Below, piece after piece: positions 49,064-57,540 of a stretch of 64,000 nucleotides of DNA. The stretch is from Luteitalea sp. TBR-22 (GTDB lineage Bacteria > Acidobacteriota > Vicinamibacteria > Vicinamibacterales > Vicinamibacteraceae), in contig NZ_AP024452.1 of NCBI RefSeq assembly GCF_016865485.1, forward strand, positions 3,804,501 to 3,868,500, written 5' to 3'. Below the pieces are notes generated by a model that worked only from the letters and a program-made list of their open reading frames with translations, was not told where the DNA came from and did not search any database. The position numbers were made by a program, and so were the translations under genes. Every line of letters begins with the position of its first letter. The stretch's first letter is position 1.

Positions 49064-50455
49064 TCAGCTCTCCTGCGGCTCGTATTCCCGACGGGGCGGA
49101 AGCTCGGTCAGGATGCGGCGCGCCCTGGCGTCGTAGCCCAGCGCGCGGCCTTCCTTGTACGACTGCACGCCGAGCTGAATGGCGACGGTCACCTGCCAGC
49201 CCTTGCGCACATCGTAGATGGGCGCCTGACGGCTGCGCATGCTCTCGAGCCAGTTGTCCACGAGGTCCTGCTGGGGCTCCTCGGTGGTGATCTCCACCTC
49301 GGTCAGGCCGTCGTTGGCCTCCTTGAACTGCTTCTCGAACGTCCGCTCCGCCTTGATCACGGCGCGTCCTCCGATGGCGCCGCGGGGCGCCTGCCCGGCC
49401 GCCGGACGCACCGCCGGCAGCACCTGCAGGGTGCCCCAGTTGCCGTACACGGTGATCGGTGCCGAACTCTCGTTGGCCATGCACGAGACCATGTTGAAGC
49501 AGTACTCGCCGGGGTATTCGACGGTCGTCATGTACGTGTCGGGCACCTGCCGGTTCTTCTGCACGTAGATGCCGCCGGCGCCCACCACCCGCGTCGGGAA
49601 GTCGAAGCCGACGATGGCGCTCAGCGCGCCGAGGCGATGGAACAGCAGGTCGGTGGCGTTGCCGCCCGAGTAGTCCCAGAACTTGCGCCACCGGAAGTAG
49701 CGTTCCTTGCTGAACGGCCGCTTGCGCGCCCCGCCGAGCCAGGCCTGCCAGTCGAGGTTCTCAGCCGTCACCGGTGCGTCGGGCCAGGGCTCGCTGCCAA
49801 TGCCCGGGATCGGGTAGTCCCACATGCCCTCGGTAGTGTTGCGGTTGTAGCTGATGAAGCCCCACACCACCTTGCCCATCTTCCCGGCCTTCACGTACGC
49901 GTGGAGCTTCTGGTGCAGCGGCGAGTTCAAACCCGAGCCGCCGACCTGCAGCATGCGGCCCGTCTGCTGCACGTGGTCGTGCAGCTTCGCGGCCTCGTCG
50001 ATCGTGTACGTCATCGGCTTCTCGAGGTACACGTCCTTGCCCGCCAGCAGCGCGGCGCGGGCGATCGGGTAGTGCAGGTGGTCCGGGACGACGATGACGA
50101 CGCCGTCGATGTCGGGGCGCGCGAGCAACGCGCGATAGTCGCGACCGGCGCGCTCGGCGCCTGTCCTGGCCTTCGCGTTGTCGACGCGCGGCTGCCAGAC
50201 GTCGCACACCTCCACGAAGTCGATGTCGCCGACGCGGTCACGCCGCGGGAAGAAGCCGCGACGCAGCAGGTCCTGGAACTGCATGCCGCAGCCGATGAAA
50301 CCCAGCCGGATGCGATCGTTGGCGCCGAGCACGCGGCTGGCCGACTTAGCGGCCGGTTGAACGGCGCCGGCAGGGCGCGCGGTGCTCAGGAGTGTGGCAC
50401 CGGCAACGGTGCCGGCCGCCGAGTGGAGGAACTGACGACGAGTGGAGGGGCGCAT
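49064..50455 (-). CDS. Tat-exported Gfo/Idh/MocA family oxidoreductase
   Basis: The 463-residue protein has a twin-arginine signal (RRQFLHSAAGTVAGATLLST, residues 6-25) and the fold motifs IRLGFIGCGMQFQD, VVIVVPDHLHYPI and VYLEKPMTYT, followed by the C-terminal domain (WDYSGGNATDLLFHRLGAL). It is a paralogue of the 40062 protein. Substrate unknown, probably a sugar. It is convergent with the AI-2E gene, only 7 nt apart. The ATG at 50455 is 8 nt behind a TATGCT box and next to a heptad array. Confidence 0.88.
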   Translation of the reverse strand: MRPSTRRQFLHSAAGTVAGATLLSTARPAGAVQPAAKSASRVLGANDRIRLGFIGCGMQFQDLLRRGFFPRRDRVGDIDFVEVCDVWQPRVDNAKARTGAERAGRDYRALLARPDIDGVVIVVPDHLHYPIARAALLAGKDVYLEKPMTYTIDEAAKLHDHVQQTGRMLQVGGSGLNSPLHQKLHAYVKAGKMGKVVWGFISYNRNTTEGMWDYPIPGIGSEPWPDAPVTAENLDWQAWLGGARKRPFSKERYFRWRKFWDYSGGNATDLLFHRLGALSAIVGFDFPTRVVGAGGIYVQKNRQVPDTYMTTVEYPGEYCFNMVSCMANESSAPITVYGNWGTLQVLPAVRPAAGQAPRGAIGGRAVIKAERTFEKQFKEANDGLTEVEITTEEPQQDLVDNWLESMRSRQAPIYDVRKGWQVTVAIQLGVQSYKEGRALGYDARARRILTELPPRREYEPQES

Positions 50456-50463
50456 GGGGGGAC

Positions 50464-50469
50464 AGCATA
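50464..50469 (-). promoter_or_regulatory. Candidate -10 box (TATGCT) for the Gfo/Idh gene
   Basis: On the minus strand TATGCT ends 8 nt before the ATG at 50455. The upstream DNA is the GGGAATC array, so any -35 contact would fall in repeat sequence. Confidence 0.4.
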
Positions 50470-50473
50470 GTCC

Positions 50474-50557
50474 GGGAATCGGGAGTCGGGAATCGGGAGT
50501 CGGGAATCGGGAGTCGGGAATCGGGAGTCGGGAGTCGGGAGTCGCGGACCGGGCTCC
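50474..50557. repeat. Heptanucleotide array, alternating GGGAATC/GGGAGTC
   Basis: Twelve units in one register. The first eight alternate GGGAATC and GGGAGTC, two more GGGAGTC follow, then GCGGACC and GGGCTCC. The reverse-complementary units are found at 31648, 41543 and 52369. The array lies in the promoter region of the Gfo/Idh gene and behind the VWFA gene. Confidence 0.88.
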
Positions 50558-50617
50558 GGGGGACGGGGGCCTGGGACGGGGGCCGGGCTCAAGGGCTCCG
50601 GCCGTCGACATCGGCGC

Positions 50618-52249
50618 TCAGGGCTTCGGGATGTCGAGGTCGAGGAAGACGCTGCCGGTGCGGTCGAGGGCAACGCTTCGCACGGCCACGCGCAACTGGT
50701 AGCGACCGGGCTTCAAGGGCTCGAACACGAGGTCGGGAGGCGTCAGGGTCGCGTCGTGGGCCACGACCTTGGCACGTCCTCCGTCTTTGGCCACCGTCTT
50801 TCCCTTCATGTCGACGACCACCGCGAGCACCTCGAGGATGTCGCGCGGCGGCAGCGGGACGCCCGGTGCATCGACGGCCGTCAGCGCAAGCGTGACACTC
50901 GTCCGCTTTCCCTTGGCGACGAGCCTGCCCGCCGCCTCGAGGCCGATCGCGTTCGACGGCACGACGGCGGCGACCGCGACTCCCAGTGGCTTCTCGTCGC
51001 GCAGGCGTTCGAACTGCGGGTCGCTGACGCGGGCGTACGACGAGCGGACCCGGACGGTCACGCCCGGGCGACGGACCTGCACCGTCACGCTACGCAGGCG
51101 GTCGTCCAGGGCGTCGTCAGGCGGGATGTATCGCAATACATAACCGCCGCTGGCGGCCTGGACCACCCGTCGGGCCGCAAGATCCGGCTGGCGTTCCGAC
51201 ACGTACACGCCGCCGCTCTCGCGCGCGATCACGCGGGTGGCGGCGCGCGGATCGTCGGACGTCACGAACTCGTGCATGCGGGCGGTGGGCCCGACGAGTC
51301 GGTCGGCCGCGTTCACACGACGCGCGAGGCCCTCGTCGAAGGCGGTCGGATCGACCACGTGCACGGTCACCCCGCTGCGCTGCACGCGCACGAGTGTCTC
51401 GCGCCACTCGTCGTACCGCGCCAGCTCACTCCCGCTGCCGGCACCCTGGAGCGCCCGGCGATGATCGTCGGTGAGCGCCACGCCCATGCCACGCGTGACC
51501 AGCACCATCGTGCCCCGAGCGGTGCTGGCCCGGCCCAGCATCGACGCCGCGTTGCCGACCGAGGAAATGAGCAGGTTGTCGGCCGAGGTGAGATCGAGCC
51601 GCGGCGGCGCCAGCGGCGGTGGACCGCCGACGAGCTCACGCTGATGCTCAAGCGTCCCGGCGAAGACCGGCACGCGCTGCCCATCGAACTCGCGCGTGAA
51701 GCGCAGCGCCGCGATGGCCTCACGCAGCGCACCGCGGTCTCGTGTGAACTCGCGCGCCGCCCGTCGGTCGCCGCTGGTAGGGACGAGGGCCAGCCAGTCA
51801 TCAGGCGCCACGCCTTCCACGAGGGCCAGCACGCACGCCTTCATCTGCTCGCGCAGGAACCCGGGCGTGCGCAGGTCGTCCACCAGGAGGACCCAGGCGC
51901 GGGCTCGGGTGCCGTGGCGATTGGTCGCGCGAACGACGCCAGCCTCCGGGGGCACGAGGTCCGCGGGCCCGGAAGGCGCGGTGCCGGCCGCCGCTTGCGG
52001 TGATCCGAGGGAGCGATCGGGCGCGTCCACCCCGATCAGCACTTGCGCCACGTCGTCCTCACGCACCACGAAGTCGTCGCGCCCGAGGCCCGTCACCGGC
52101 TGCCCCGCGGCATCGGTGACGTGCACTTCGAGCTCGGTCACGACCGTGCGCGAGCGGAACGTCGGCGGACGCTGCTGCGCGAGTGCCACTCCATGAGCGG
52201 CACCGAGGAGCCACGTGCAGGCGAGGGCCGTCAGGCGACGCCACATCAT
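50618..52249 (-). CDS. VWFA-related acidobacterial exported protein
   Basis: The 543-residue protein has a signal peptide (LTALACTWLLGAAHGVALAQ, residues 6-25). The family start FRSRTVVTELEVHVTDAAG and LGRDDFVVREDDVAQ follow, then a VWA-like domain with WVLLVDDLRTPGF and GTMVLVTRGMGVAL. Its C-terminal half has beta-sandwich segments with RRPGVTVRVRSSY. It is the third member of the family in this window. Role unknown. The two successive ATG codons at 52249 and 52246 leave the start uncertain by one residue. Confidence 0.85.
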   Translation of the reverse strand: MMWRRLTALACTWLLGAAHGVALAQQRPPTFRSRTVVTELEVHVTDAAGQPVTGLGRDDFVVREDDVAQVLIGVDAPDRSLGSPQAAAGTAPSGPADLVPPEAGVVRATNRHGTRARAWVLLVDDLRTPGFLREQMKACVLALVEGVAPDDWLALVPTSGDRRAAREFTRDRGALREAIAALRFTREFDGQRVPVFAGTLEHQRELVGGPPPLAPPRLDLTSADNLLISSVGNAASMLGRASTARGTMVLVTRGMGVALTDDHRRALQGAGSGSELARYDEWRETLVRVQRSGVTVHVVDPTAFDEGLARRVNAADRLVGPTARMHEFVTSDDPRAATRVIARESGGVYVSERQPDLAARRVVQAASGGYVLRYIPPDDALDDRLRSVTVQVRRPGVTVRVRSSYARVSDPQFERLRDEKPLGVAVAAVVPSNAIGLEAAGRLVAKGKRTSVTLALTAVDAPGVPLPPRDILEVLAVVVDMKGKTVAKDGGRAKVVAHDATLTPPDLVFEPLKPGRYQLRVAVRSVALDRTGSVFLDLDIPKP

Positions 52250-52263
52250 GATTCGATGTCGGT

Positions 52264-52269
52264 AGTGTA
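52264..52269 (-). promoter_or_regulatory. Candidate -10 box (TACACT) for the third VWFA gene
   Basis: On the minus strand CTACACTAC lies 14 nt upstream of the first ATG. The octamer is the same as the one upstream of the VWFA gene at 47031. Confidence 0.4.
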
Positions 52270-52295
52270 GCGTGCGGTGGTCCTCGCGACAGCGA

Positions 52296-52317
52296 CCGTC
52301 GAGCCGAAGCTCGACGG
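52296..52317. repeat. CCGTCGAGC/GCTCGACGG hairpin
   Basis: A perfect 9-bp stem with a CGAA tetraloop. It belongs to the CCGTCG...CGACGG family, with a different but complementary inner stem. Confidence 0.7.
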
Positions 52318-52340
52318 CGACAATGTGCCGCGAGTGCGTC

Positions 52341-52396
52341 CCGACCCGCGACCCGCGATCGGCGAACGGCGATTCCCGATTCCCCATTCCCGACTC
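52341..52396. repeat. Heptanucleotide array, units drifting from CCGACCC to CCGACTC
   Basis: Eight units keep a seven-base register while the sequence drifts: CCGACCC, GCGACCC, GCGATCG, GCGAACG, GCGATTC, CCGATTC, CCCATTC, CCGACTC. It lies directly upstream of a -10 box. Confidence 0.75.
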
Positions 52397-52402
52397 CCGC
52401 GC

Positions 52403-52408
52403 TAGGAT
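52403..52408 (+). promoter_or_regulatory. Candidate -10 box (TAGGAT) for the haem/propeller gene
   Basis: TAGGAT lies 22 nt before the GTG at 52431 and leaves room for a short leader with AGGAG at 52421-52425. This is one of the few genes here with a normal leader. Confidence 0.4.
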
Positions 52409-52430
52409 GCTCCCCATCCAAGGAGTCACC

Positions 52431-54587
52431 GTGCGCACGCGCCTGCTCTTCCCGCTGCTGACCGGGGCCTGCACGGCCCTGCTGGCCTTCACCTCGCTCG
52501 GCGCTCGCCAGGGCCCGGCGGCCGACATCGCGATGGACGGCGACGACATCGCCGGCGTCGTGACCGGGCCGAAGGGACCCGAAGCCGGCGTCTGGGTGAT
52601 CGCCGAGACCACCGGCCTTCCCACCAAGTTCGCGCGCATCGTCGTCACCGACGACAAGGGCCGCTATCTCATTCCCGACCTGCCGAAGGCCAGCTACCAG
52701 GTGTGGGTGCGCGGGTACGGGCTGGTGGACTCGCCGAAGACCACGGCGACGCCGGGCGCGCGGCTGCCGCTCAAGGCGGTGGTGGCGCCGAACGCGAAGG
52801 CCGCAGCCCACTACTACCCGGCCGGCTACTGGCTGTCGCTGCTGGAAGTGCCCGCGCCGTCGGAGTTCCCGGGCACCGGCGGCAAGGGCAACGGCATCCA
52901 GCCGGGCATCACCTCGCAACAGCAGTACCTGCGCATCCTCAAGTCAGGTGGCTGCACCACGTGCCACCAGCTCGGCACGATTGGCACGCGTGAGATTCCG
53001 GCCAACCTCGGGCACTTCAACACGTCACTCGACGCCTGGGAGCGCCGGCTCGCGTCGGGCCAGGCCGGGGCACAGATGATCGGCACGATGAACCAGGTCG
53101 GCATCCGGTTCCTCAAGGAGTTCGCTGCCTGGACCGATCGCATCAAGGCCGGCGCCGTGCCGCCGGCGCCGCCGCGTCCGCAGGGCATCGAGCGCAATGC
53201 CGTCATCACGTTGTGGGACTGGGCCGATCCGAAGCACTACCTGCACGACGAGGTGTCCACCGACCGCCGCAACCCGACGATCAACGCCAACGGGCCGTTG
53301 TACGGCGCCCTCGAGCTGAGCGCCGACTACGTCCCGGTGCTCGATCCGGTCACGCACACGGCCAGCCGCATCCCGCTGAGCGTGCGCGACCCGAACACGC
53401 CGGCGACGCCGCCCGACATGGCGCAGCCGTCGCCCTACTGGGGCACCGAGCCGATCTGGAACAGCAAGAACAACGTGCACAACCCGATGCTCGATCACCA
53501 GGGCCGGCTCTGGCTGACGTCGGCGGTGCGTGCGTTCGACAACCCCGATTGGTGCAAGGCGGGCTCCGACCATCCGTCGGCGAAGCTGTTCCCGATCAAC
53601 CGCTCGAGCCGCCACCTGCAGATGTACGACCCGAAGACGAAGAAGCTCACGCACATCGGCACCTGCTTCGGAACCCACCACCTCGCCTTCGCCGAGGACG
53701 CCAACCACACGCTGTGGACGAGTGGCGGTGGCCAGGTCGTCGGCTGGCTCAACACGAAGCTGTTCGAGGAGACGGGCGACGAGGCGAAGGCGCAGGGGTG
53801 GACCGCGCTGATCATCGACACCAACGGCAACGGCAAGCGCGACGCGTACGTCGAGCCGAACGAGCCGGTCGATCCGACGAAGGACAAGCGGTACAACGGC
53901 GCCTTCTATTCCGTGCAGCCCGCGCTCGACGGATCGATCTGGGGGTCGGTGCTCGGCTTCCCCGGCGCCGCCGTGCGCCTCGTGCCTGGCAGCAACCCGC
54001 CGGAGACGACGCTGGTGGAGGTGTACGAACCGCCGTTCAAGGACCCGGACCCGAAGAAGCAGGGGTTCTCGCCCCGCGGCATGGACGTCGATCGCAACGG
54101 CGTGGTGTGGGCGGCGCTGGCGAGCGGTCACATGGCGAGCTTCGATCGCCGCAAGTGCACGGGCCCGCTGAACGGCCCGAACGCCACCGGCCAGCACTGC
54201 CCCGAGGGCTGGACGCTGTACACCGAGCCGGTGCCGCAGTTGAAGGGCGTCACGGCCACGGGCAGTGCCGAGGCCAGCTACTACACGTGGGTGGACTGGT
54301 TCGACACGCTCGGCCTCGGCAAGAACACGCCGATCAACACCGGGAATGCGTCCGAGGGTCTGCTCGCACTGAAGGACGGCAAGTGGGTCGTGCTGCGCGT
54401 GCCCTATCCGCTCGGCTACTACACCAAGTGGATGGACGGTCGCATCGACGACCCCAACGCCGGCTGGAAGGGACGCGGCCTGTGGTCCACGGTGAGCACC
54501 CGCGCGCCGTTCCACATGGAAGGCGGCAAGGGCACGGCGCCGAAGATCGTCCGCTTCCAGTTGCGGCCGGACCCGCTCGCCAAGTGA
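52431..54587 (+). CDS. Exported protein with CarboxypepD-like domain, one c-type haem site and a beta-propeller
   Basis: The 718-residue protein starts at a GTG with AGGAG 5 nt upstream. A signal peptide covers about residues 1-24. Residues 35-115 form a carboxypeptidase-regulatory-like beta sandwich (DIAGVVTGPKGPEAGVWV). One haem site, GGCTTCHQLG, is near residue 175, with no visible second one. The region from about 290 to 650 has propeller-like blades (MLDHQGRLWLTS, HLAFAEDANHTLWTSG, RGMDVDRNGVVWAALASG) similar to streptogramin-lyase-type propellers. Such three-part proteins are common in Acidobacteriota; function unknown. Its stop overlaps the DinB gene as GTGA. Confidence 0.82.
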   Translation: MRTRLLFPLLTGACTALLAFTSLGARQGPAADIAMDGDDIAGVVTGPKGPEAGVWVIAETTGLPTKFARIVVTDDKGRYLIPDLPKASYQVWVRGYGLVDSPKTTATPGARLPLKAVVAPNAKAAAHYYPAGYWLSLLEVPAPSEFPGTGGKGNGIQPGITSQQQYLRILKSGGCTTCHQLGTIGTREIPANLGHFNTSLDAWERRLASGQAGAQMIGTMNQVGIRFLKEFAAWTDRIKAGAVPPAPPRPQGIERNAVITLWDWADPKHYLHDEVSTDRRNPTINANGPLYGALELSADYVPVLDPVTHTASRIPLSVRDPNTPATPPDMAQPSPYWGTEPIWNSKNNVHNPMLDHQGRLWLTSAVRAFDNPDWCKAGSDHPSAKLFPINRSSRHLQMYDPKTKKLTHIGTCFGTHHLAFAEDANHTLWTSGGGQVVGWLNTKLFEETGDEAKAQGWTALIIDTNGNGKRDAYVEPNEPVDPTKDKRYNGAFYSVQPALDGSIWGSVLGFPGAAVRLVPGSNPPETTLVEVYEPPFKDPDPKKQGFSPRGMDVDRNGVVWAALASGHMASFDRRKCTGPLNGPNATGQHCPEGWTLYTEPVPQLKGVTATGSAEASYYTWVDWFDTLGLGKNTPINTGNASEGLLALKDGKWVVLRVPYPLGYYTKWMDGRIDDPNAGWKGRGLWSTVSTRAPFHMEGGKGTAPKIVRFQLRPDPLAK

Positions 54588-55054
54588 GCGCAGCGTCACC
54601 CCTCGCGGAGACGTGGGCCATCGGCGCCCGCGTCTCCACCTACCTGCTGGCGGGTGTGCCTGCGGCGGCGCTCGACGGGTCGCCGTCGGGCAAGGGGCGC
54701 ACCGTGCGTGACCTGTTCGCGCACATCCACGACGTGCGACTGCTGTGGCTCAAGGCGGCGCGGCCCGACCTGATGGAGGGCCTGGCGAAGATCGGGTCGG
54801 GCAGCACGGCCGATCACGCTGCACTGGCCGCGGCGCTCGACGCGTCAGCCGCCGCCATCGAACGGATGGTCGCCGAGGCGGCGGCGGGCGACGGGCGCGT
54901 CAAGGGGTTCAAGCCGCACGCGACGGCGTTTGTCGGCTACCTGTTGTCGCACGAAGCCCATCATCGCGGGCAGATCACGCAGGCGCTCCGGATTGCCGGC
55001 ATGCCGCTCGACAAGAAGGTCTCGTTCGGGCTGTGGGAGTGGGGCGTGCGCTGA
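54584..55054 (+). CDS. DinB family protein
   Basis: The 156-residue protein is a four-helix bundle of the DinB/YfiT type. Metal-binding His are expected at DLFAHIHDVRLLW (near residue 46) and at SHEAHHRGQI (near residue 123). DinB relatives include thiol transferases that use bacillithiol or mycothiol and many of unknown role. The GTG start overlaps the upstream stop as GTGA, so it is translationally coupled to the haem/propeller gene. It is convergent with the DUF2785 gene. Confidence 0.85.
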   Translation: MSAASPLAETWAIGARVSTYLLAGVPAAALDGSPSGKGRTVRDLFAHIHDVRLLWLKAARPDLMEGLAKIGSGSTADHAALAAALDASAAAIERMVAEAAAGDGRVKGFKPHATAFVGYLLSHEAHHRGQITQALRIAGMPLDKKVSFGLWEWGVR

Positions 55055-55078
55055 GCCCACGCCGCTCCGACGTGCGCG

Positions 55079-56023
55079 TCAGGGCAGCGCCTCGAGGCGA
55101 CGCAGCACCTGCTGACGTCGCTCGTCCTTGCCCGCCACCGACAGGACCAGGTGGAGATCCTTCAGCACCGCCTTGGCGTTGAGGGCCGGGCCGACGCCGC
55201 CGTTGGCGAGTGGCTGATCCCAGTCGACGCGGCTGCCGACCTGTTGCAGGGTGTCGAGGAACCCATCGATCACTCGCGGGTCGGCATCGTCGCGACGCAA
55301 CACCGAGGCGGCGGCCCTGGAGAGACGCTCGTCCTCGCCCCACTGGAACACCGTTGGCGCAGACGTGACGGTGATGGCGACGGCGTCGAGCAGCAGCCGT
55401 TGATGCGCCGTCGTCAGGAGCGGGTGGCGGCCGAGGAACTTCAGCAGGTCGGCCGTGTGTGCCGTGACGTGTACCCACCCCAGTCCGGGCTCGAAGCCCC
55501 GCCGGTCGGTGTTGGTCCGCAGTTGGTGCGACCCGAGGTCGACCAGCGCCGACACGGTGGAGGCGTCGAGGGCGTGCTGGCCGAGGTCGGCGGCCACCAC
55601 GAGCGAGAGCCCGAGCGCGCTGAACGAGCGGTACAGCACCGCATCTCCGCCCTCGGGAACGGCACCGGCACGCAGCCCCGGCAACCACGCGGTCGCCAGG
55701 CGCTGGAGATCGGCATTGGACAGCCGCTTCTCGCGGACGACCCAGCGAGCGGTGATCCCGTAGCCACACCGGTCGCGCAGCACCGGGTCGGGATCCCCGA
55801 AATGACGTCCCAGTTCCAGCAGCAGGTCGACCGGCGCCTGCCCCAGCGGCACCGCGTACTCACTCTCGACGATGGCCGTCCAGAACGATCGGGGACGTCG
55901 GCCGGTGACGCCCGTCGCCACGCCCTGGGTCGCGCCGAGGCCACGCACCGACAACAGCACGCCCACGGCGGACAGGCCGGTGGCCAGCACGGCTCGCCGC
56001 CCCTGCCCCTCGATTGGCGCCAT
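55079..56023 (-). CDS. DUF2785 family protein with Tat-like signal
   Basis: The 314-residue protein has an N-terminal Arg pair and hydrophobic helix (RRAVLATGLSAVGVLLSV, residues 9-26). The rest is all-helical, with the DUF2785 segments PVLRDRCGYGITARWV, YRSFSALGLSLVVAADL and RGFEPGLGWVHVTAHTADLLKFL. The conserved His and Asp of the last one suggest metal binding, but no activity is known. It starts 10 nt behind the DUF1080 gene stop, on the same strand, and is likely cotranscribed. Confidence 0.75.
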   Translation of the reverse strand: MAPIEGQGRRAVLATGLSAVGVLLSVRGLGATQGVATGVTGRRPRSFWTAIVESEYAVPLGQAPVDLLLELGRHFGDPDPVLRDRCGYGITARWVVREKRLSNADLQRLATAWLPGLRAGAVPEGGDAVLYRSFSALGLSLVVAADLGQHALDASTVSALVDLGSHQLRTNTDRRGFEPGLGWVHVTAHTADLLKFLGRHPLLTTAHQRLLLDAVAITVTSAPTVFQWGEDERLSRAAASVLRRDDADPRVIDGFLDTLQQVGSRVDWDQPLANGGVGPALNAKAVLKDLHLVLSVAGKDERRQQVLRRLEALP

Positions 56024-56032
56024 GCTCGCCTC

Positions 56033-56698
56033 CTACCTGATGACCGTGATCTCCCTGAACAGTACGGTCTGCGGCTCGTGGTGGTTCTGGATGCCGATGT
56101 AACCGACATCCGGTCGGCGGCCACGCACCGGCTCGTACGAGTGCTCGCGCGGCGGTACCGTCGAGCCTTCCACGAAGTCGTTCACGAGCACGCCATTGAG
56201 GCGCACCATCGTGCGAGGGCCGCGCAACTCGATCTCCATCGTGTTCCACTCGCCCACCGGCTTCTGCGGCTTGGCCAGGGCCGGACTCATCGAGTAGATC
56301 GCGCCGGTCGTGTGCCACGAGGTGCCGAACTTCTTCTGGTGCTCGGACAGCACGTAGTTGGACGGGAAATTCTCCAGGATCTGGATCTCGTAGCCGGTGT
56401 GCACCGCCTGCCACGCGTCCTTCGGCGGCTCGGGGATGCGCACGAAGATCCCGGAGTTGTCGTCGACCGTTGTCGTGCGATAGACGACGCGGATCACGCA
56501 GTCGCCGAACTTCTCGCCGGCGTAGTACAGCAACCCCATGCCGCCGACCGTCTTCAGCAGGCCGTTCTCGACGACGACCTGTCCGGCGCCGACGTGCGTC
56601 CAGCCCGTGAGGTCGCGCCCGTTGAACAGGGGGCGTTCCTCGGCATGGGTCACGTGGGCCGAGAGGGTCAGGGCCAGGGCGAGGACGACGCTGCGCAT
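56033..56698 (-). CDS. DUF1080 (3-keto-disaccharide hydrolase-like) exported protein
   Basis: The 221-residue protein has a signal peptide (residues 3-19, cleaved after THAEE region) and the DUF1080 jelly roll. The opening LFNGRDLTGWT is diagnostic, NSGIFVRIPE and YEIQILEN lie in the middle and VGYIGIQNHH near the end. Some DUF1080 enzymes hydrolyse 3-keto-disaccharides made by Gfo/Idh-type oxidases, which matches the two exported Gfo/Idh proteins in this window. A second DUF1080 protein is at 59455. Confidence 0.87.
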   Translation of the reverse strand: MRSVVLALALTLSAHVTHAEERPLFNGRDLTGWTHVGAGQVVVENGLLKTVGGMGLLYYAGEKFGDCVIRVVYRTTTVDDNSGIFVRIPEPPKDAWQAVHTGYEIQILENFPSNYVLSEHQKKFGTSWHTTGAIYSMSPALAKPQKPVGEWNTMEIELRGPRTMVRLNGVLVNDFVEGSTVPPREHSYEPVRGRRPDVGYIGIQNHHEPQTVLFREITVIR

Positions 56699-56786
56699 GC
56701 GCCGCACTTTACCGCAAGGCCCCGAGGCCGAGTCGCAGGCCGACGGCCGGATGACGAAGGCCGGCGACAGCCTACCGATTCGGCGG

Positions 56787-56792
56787 TATCGT
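56787..56792 (+). promoter_or_regulatory. Candidate -10 box (TATCGT) for the ion channel gene
   Basis: TATCGT lies 9 nt upstream of the ATG at 56802, like the box at 4618. It would give a near-leaderless mRNA. Confidence 0.35.
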
Positions 56793-56801
56793 GAACGGCG
56801 C

Positions 56802-57479
56802 ATGCCTGGCCCGGTCCTCCCCCCACGCGCGGCCGACGCCGAACTCCACGCGCTGCTCGTGACGCTGGTGCTCGCCCTGTTCGTCGGGCCGCCGCTGACG
56901 CAGGCCGGCCTGGTGGGCCCGTGGCTGGTTCAGGTGCTGTTTGCGGCGATCGTCGCGGCCGGCGCGCTGGCCGTGGCACACCGGAGCCGCCCGGTGCTCC
57001 GCGTTGCCATGGCGGCGTTCGTCGCCGTCACGATGCTGGCCCGCTGGCAGCGGGACGCGGTCGGCACGCCGGGATGGCAGCTGGCCGACGCGGTGTGCTC
57101 GGCCCTGGCGATCGCCCTGTTCGCCGGAGTCATCCTCCGCCGGGTCTTCAGCGACGGCCCCATCACGCTGGGCCGGATCGAGGGGGCGGTGGCGGTCTAC
57201 CTGCTGGTCGGCGTGCTCTGGGCCCTCCTCTACGAGGGCATCCTGCTGCGCGACCCGGGCGCCCTGGCGGTGGCGACCGGCCGCCCGGTGACCGAGTCCG
57301 ACCTGAGCTACTACTCCTTCGTGACGCTCACCACCGTCGGCTACGGGGACGTCACGCCGGTGGCGCCCGTGGCCCGCTCCCTGGCGGTGATGGAAGCGCT
57401 GATCGGCCAGTTGTATCCGGCCGTCCTGATCGCGCGGCTGGTGTCGCTCGAGATCGCCCACCGCCCCCCGCGCACCTGA
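56802..57479 (+). CDS. Two-pore-helix potassium channel family protein
   Basis: The 225-residue membrane protein has about six hydrophobic segments. The pore region reads LTTVGYGDVTPVAP, with the full K+ selectivity filter TVGYGD near residue 184, followed by a final helix. The N-terminal four segments do not look like a voltage sensor because regularly spaced Arg are missing. It should conduct K+ across the inner membrane. The ATG at 56802 has no ribosome binding site but lies behind a -10 box. Confidence 0.85.
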   Translation: MPGPVLPPRAADAELHALLVTLVLALFVGPPLTQAGLVGPWLVQVLFAAIVAAGALAVAHRSRPVLRVAMAAFVAVTMLARWQRDAVGTPGWQLADAVCSALAIALFAGVILRRVFSDGPITLGRIEGAVAVYLLVGVLWALLYEGILLRDPGALAVATGRPVTESDLSYYSFVTLTTVGYGDVTPVAPVARSLAVMEALIGQLYPAVLIARLVSLEIAHRPPRT

Positions 57480-57540
57480 GGGAGCGGCCTCGACCTTGGT
57501 CAAGTTGCCCCAGTCGCAGCCCCCGCCGCAGGATTGGCGG

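Noticed and set aside
50474-50557. Iterons of a replication origin
   Set aside because: No replication initiator gene, no AT-rich unwinding region and no DnaA boxes were found nearby. The same units appear at unrelated places.
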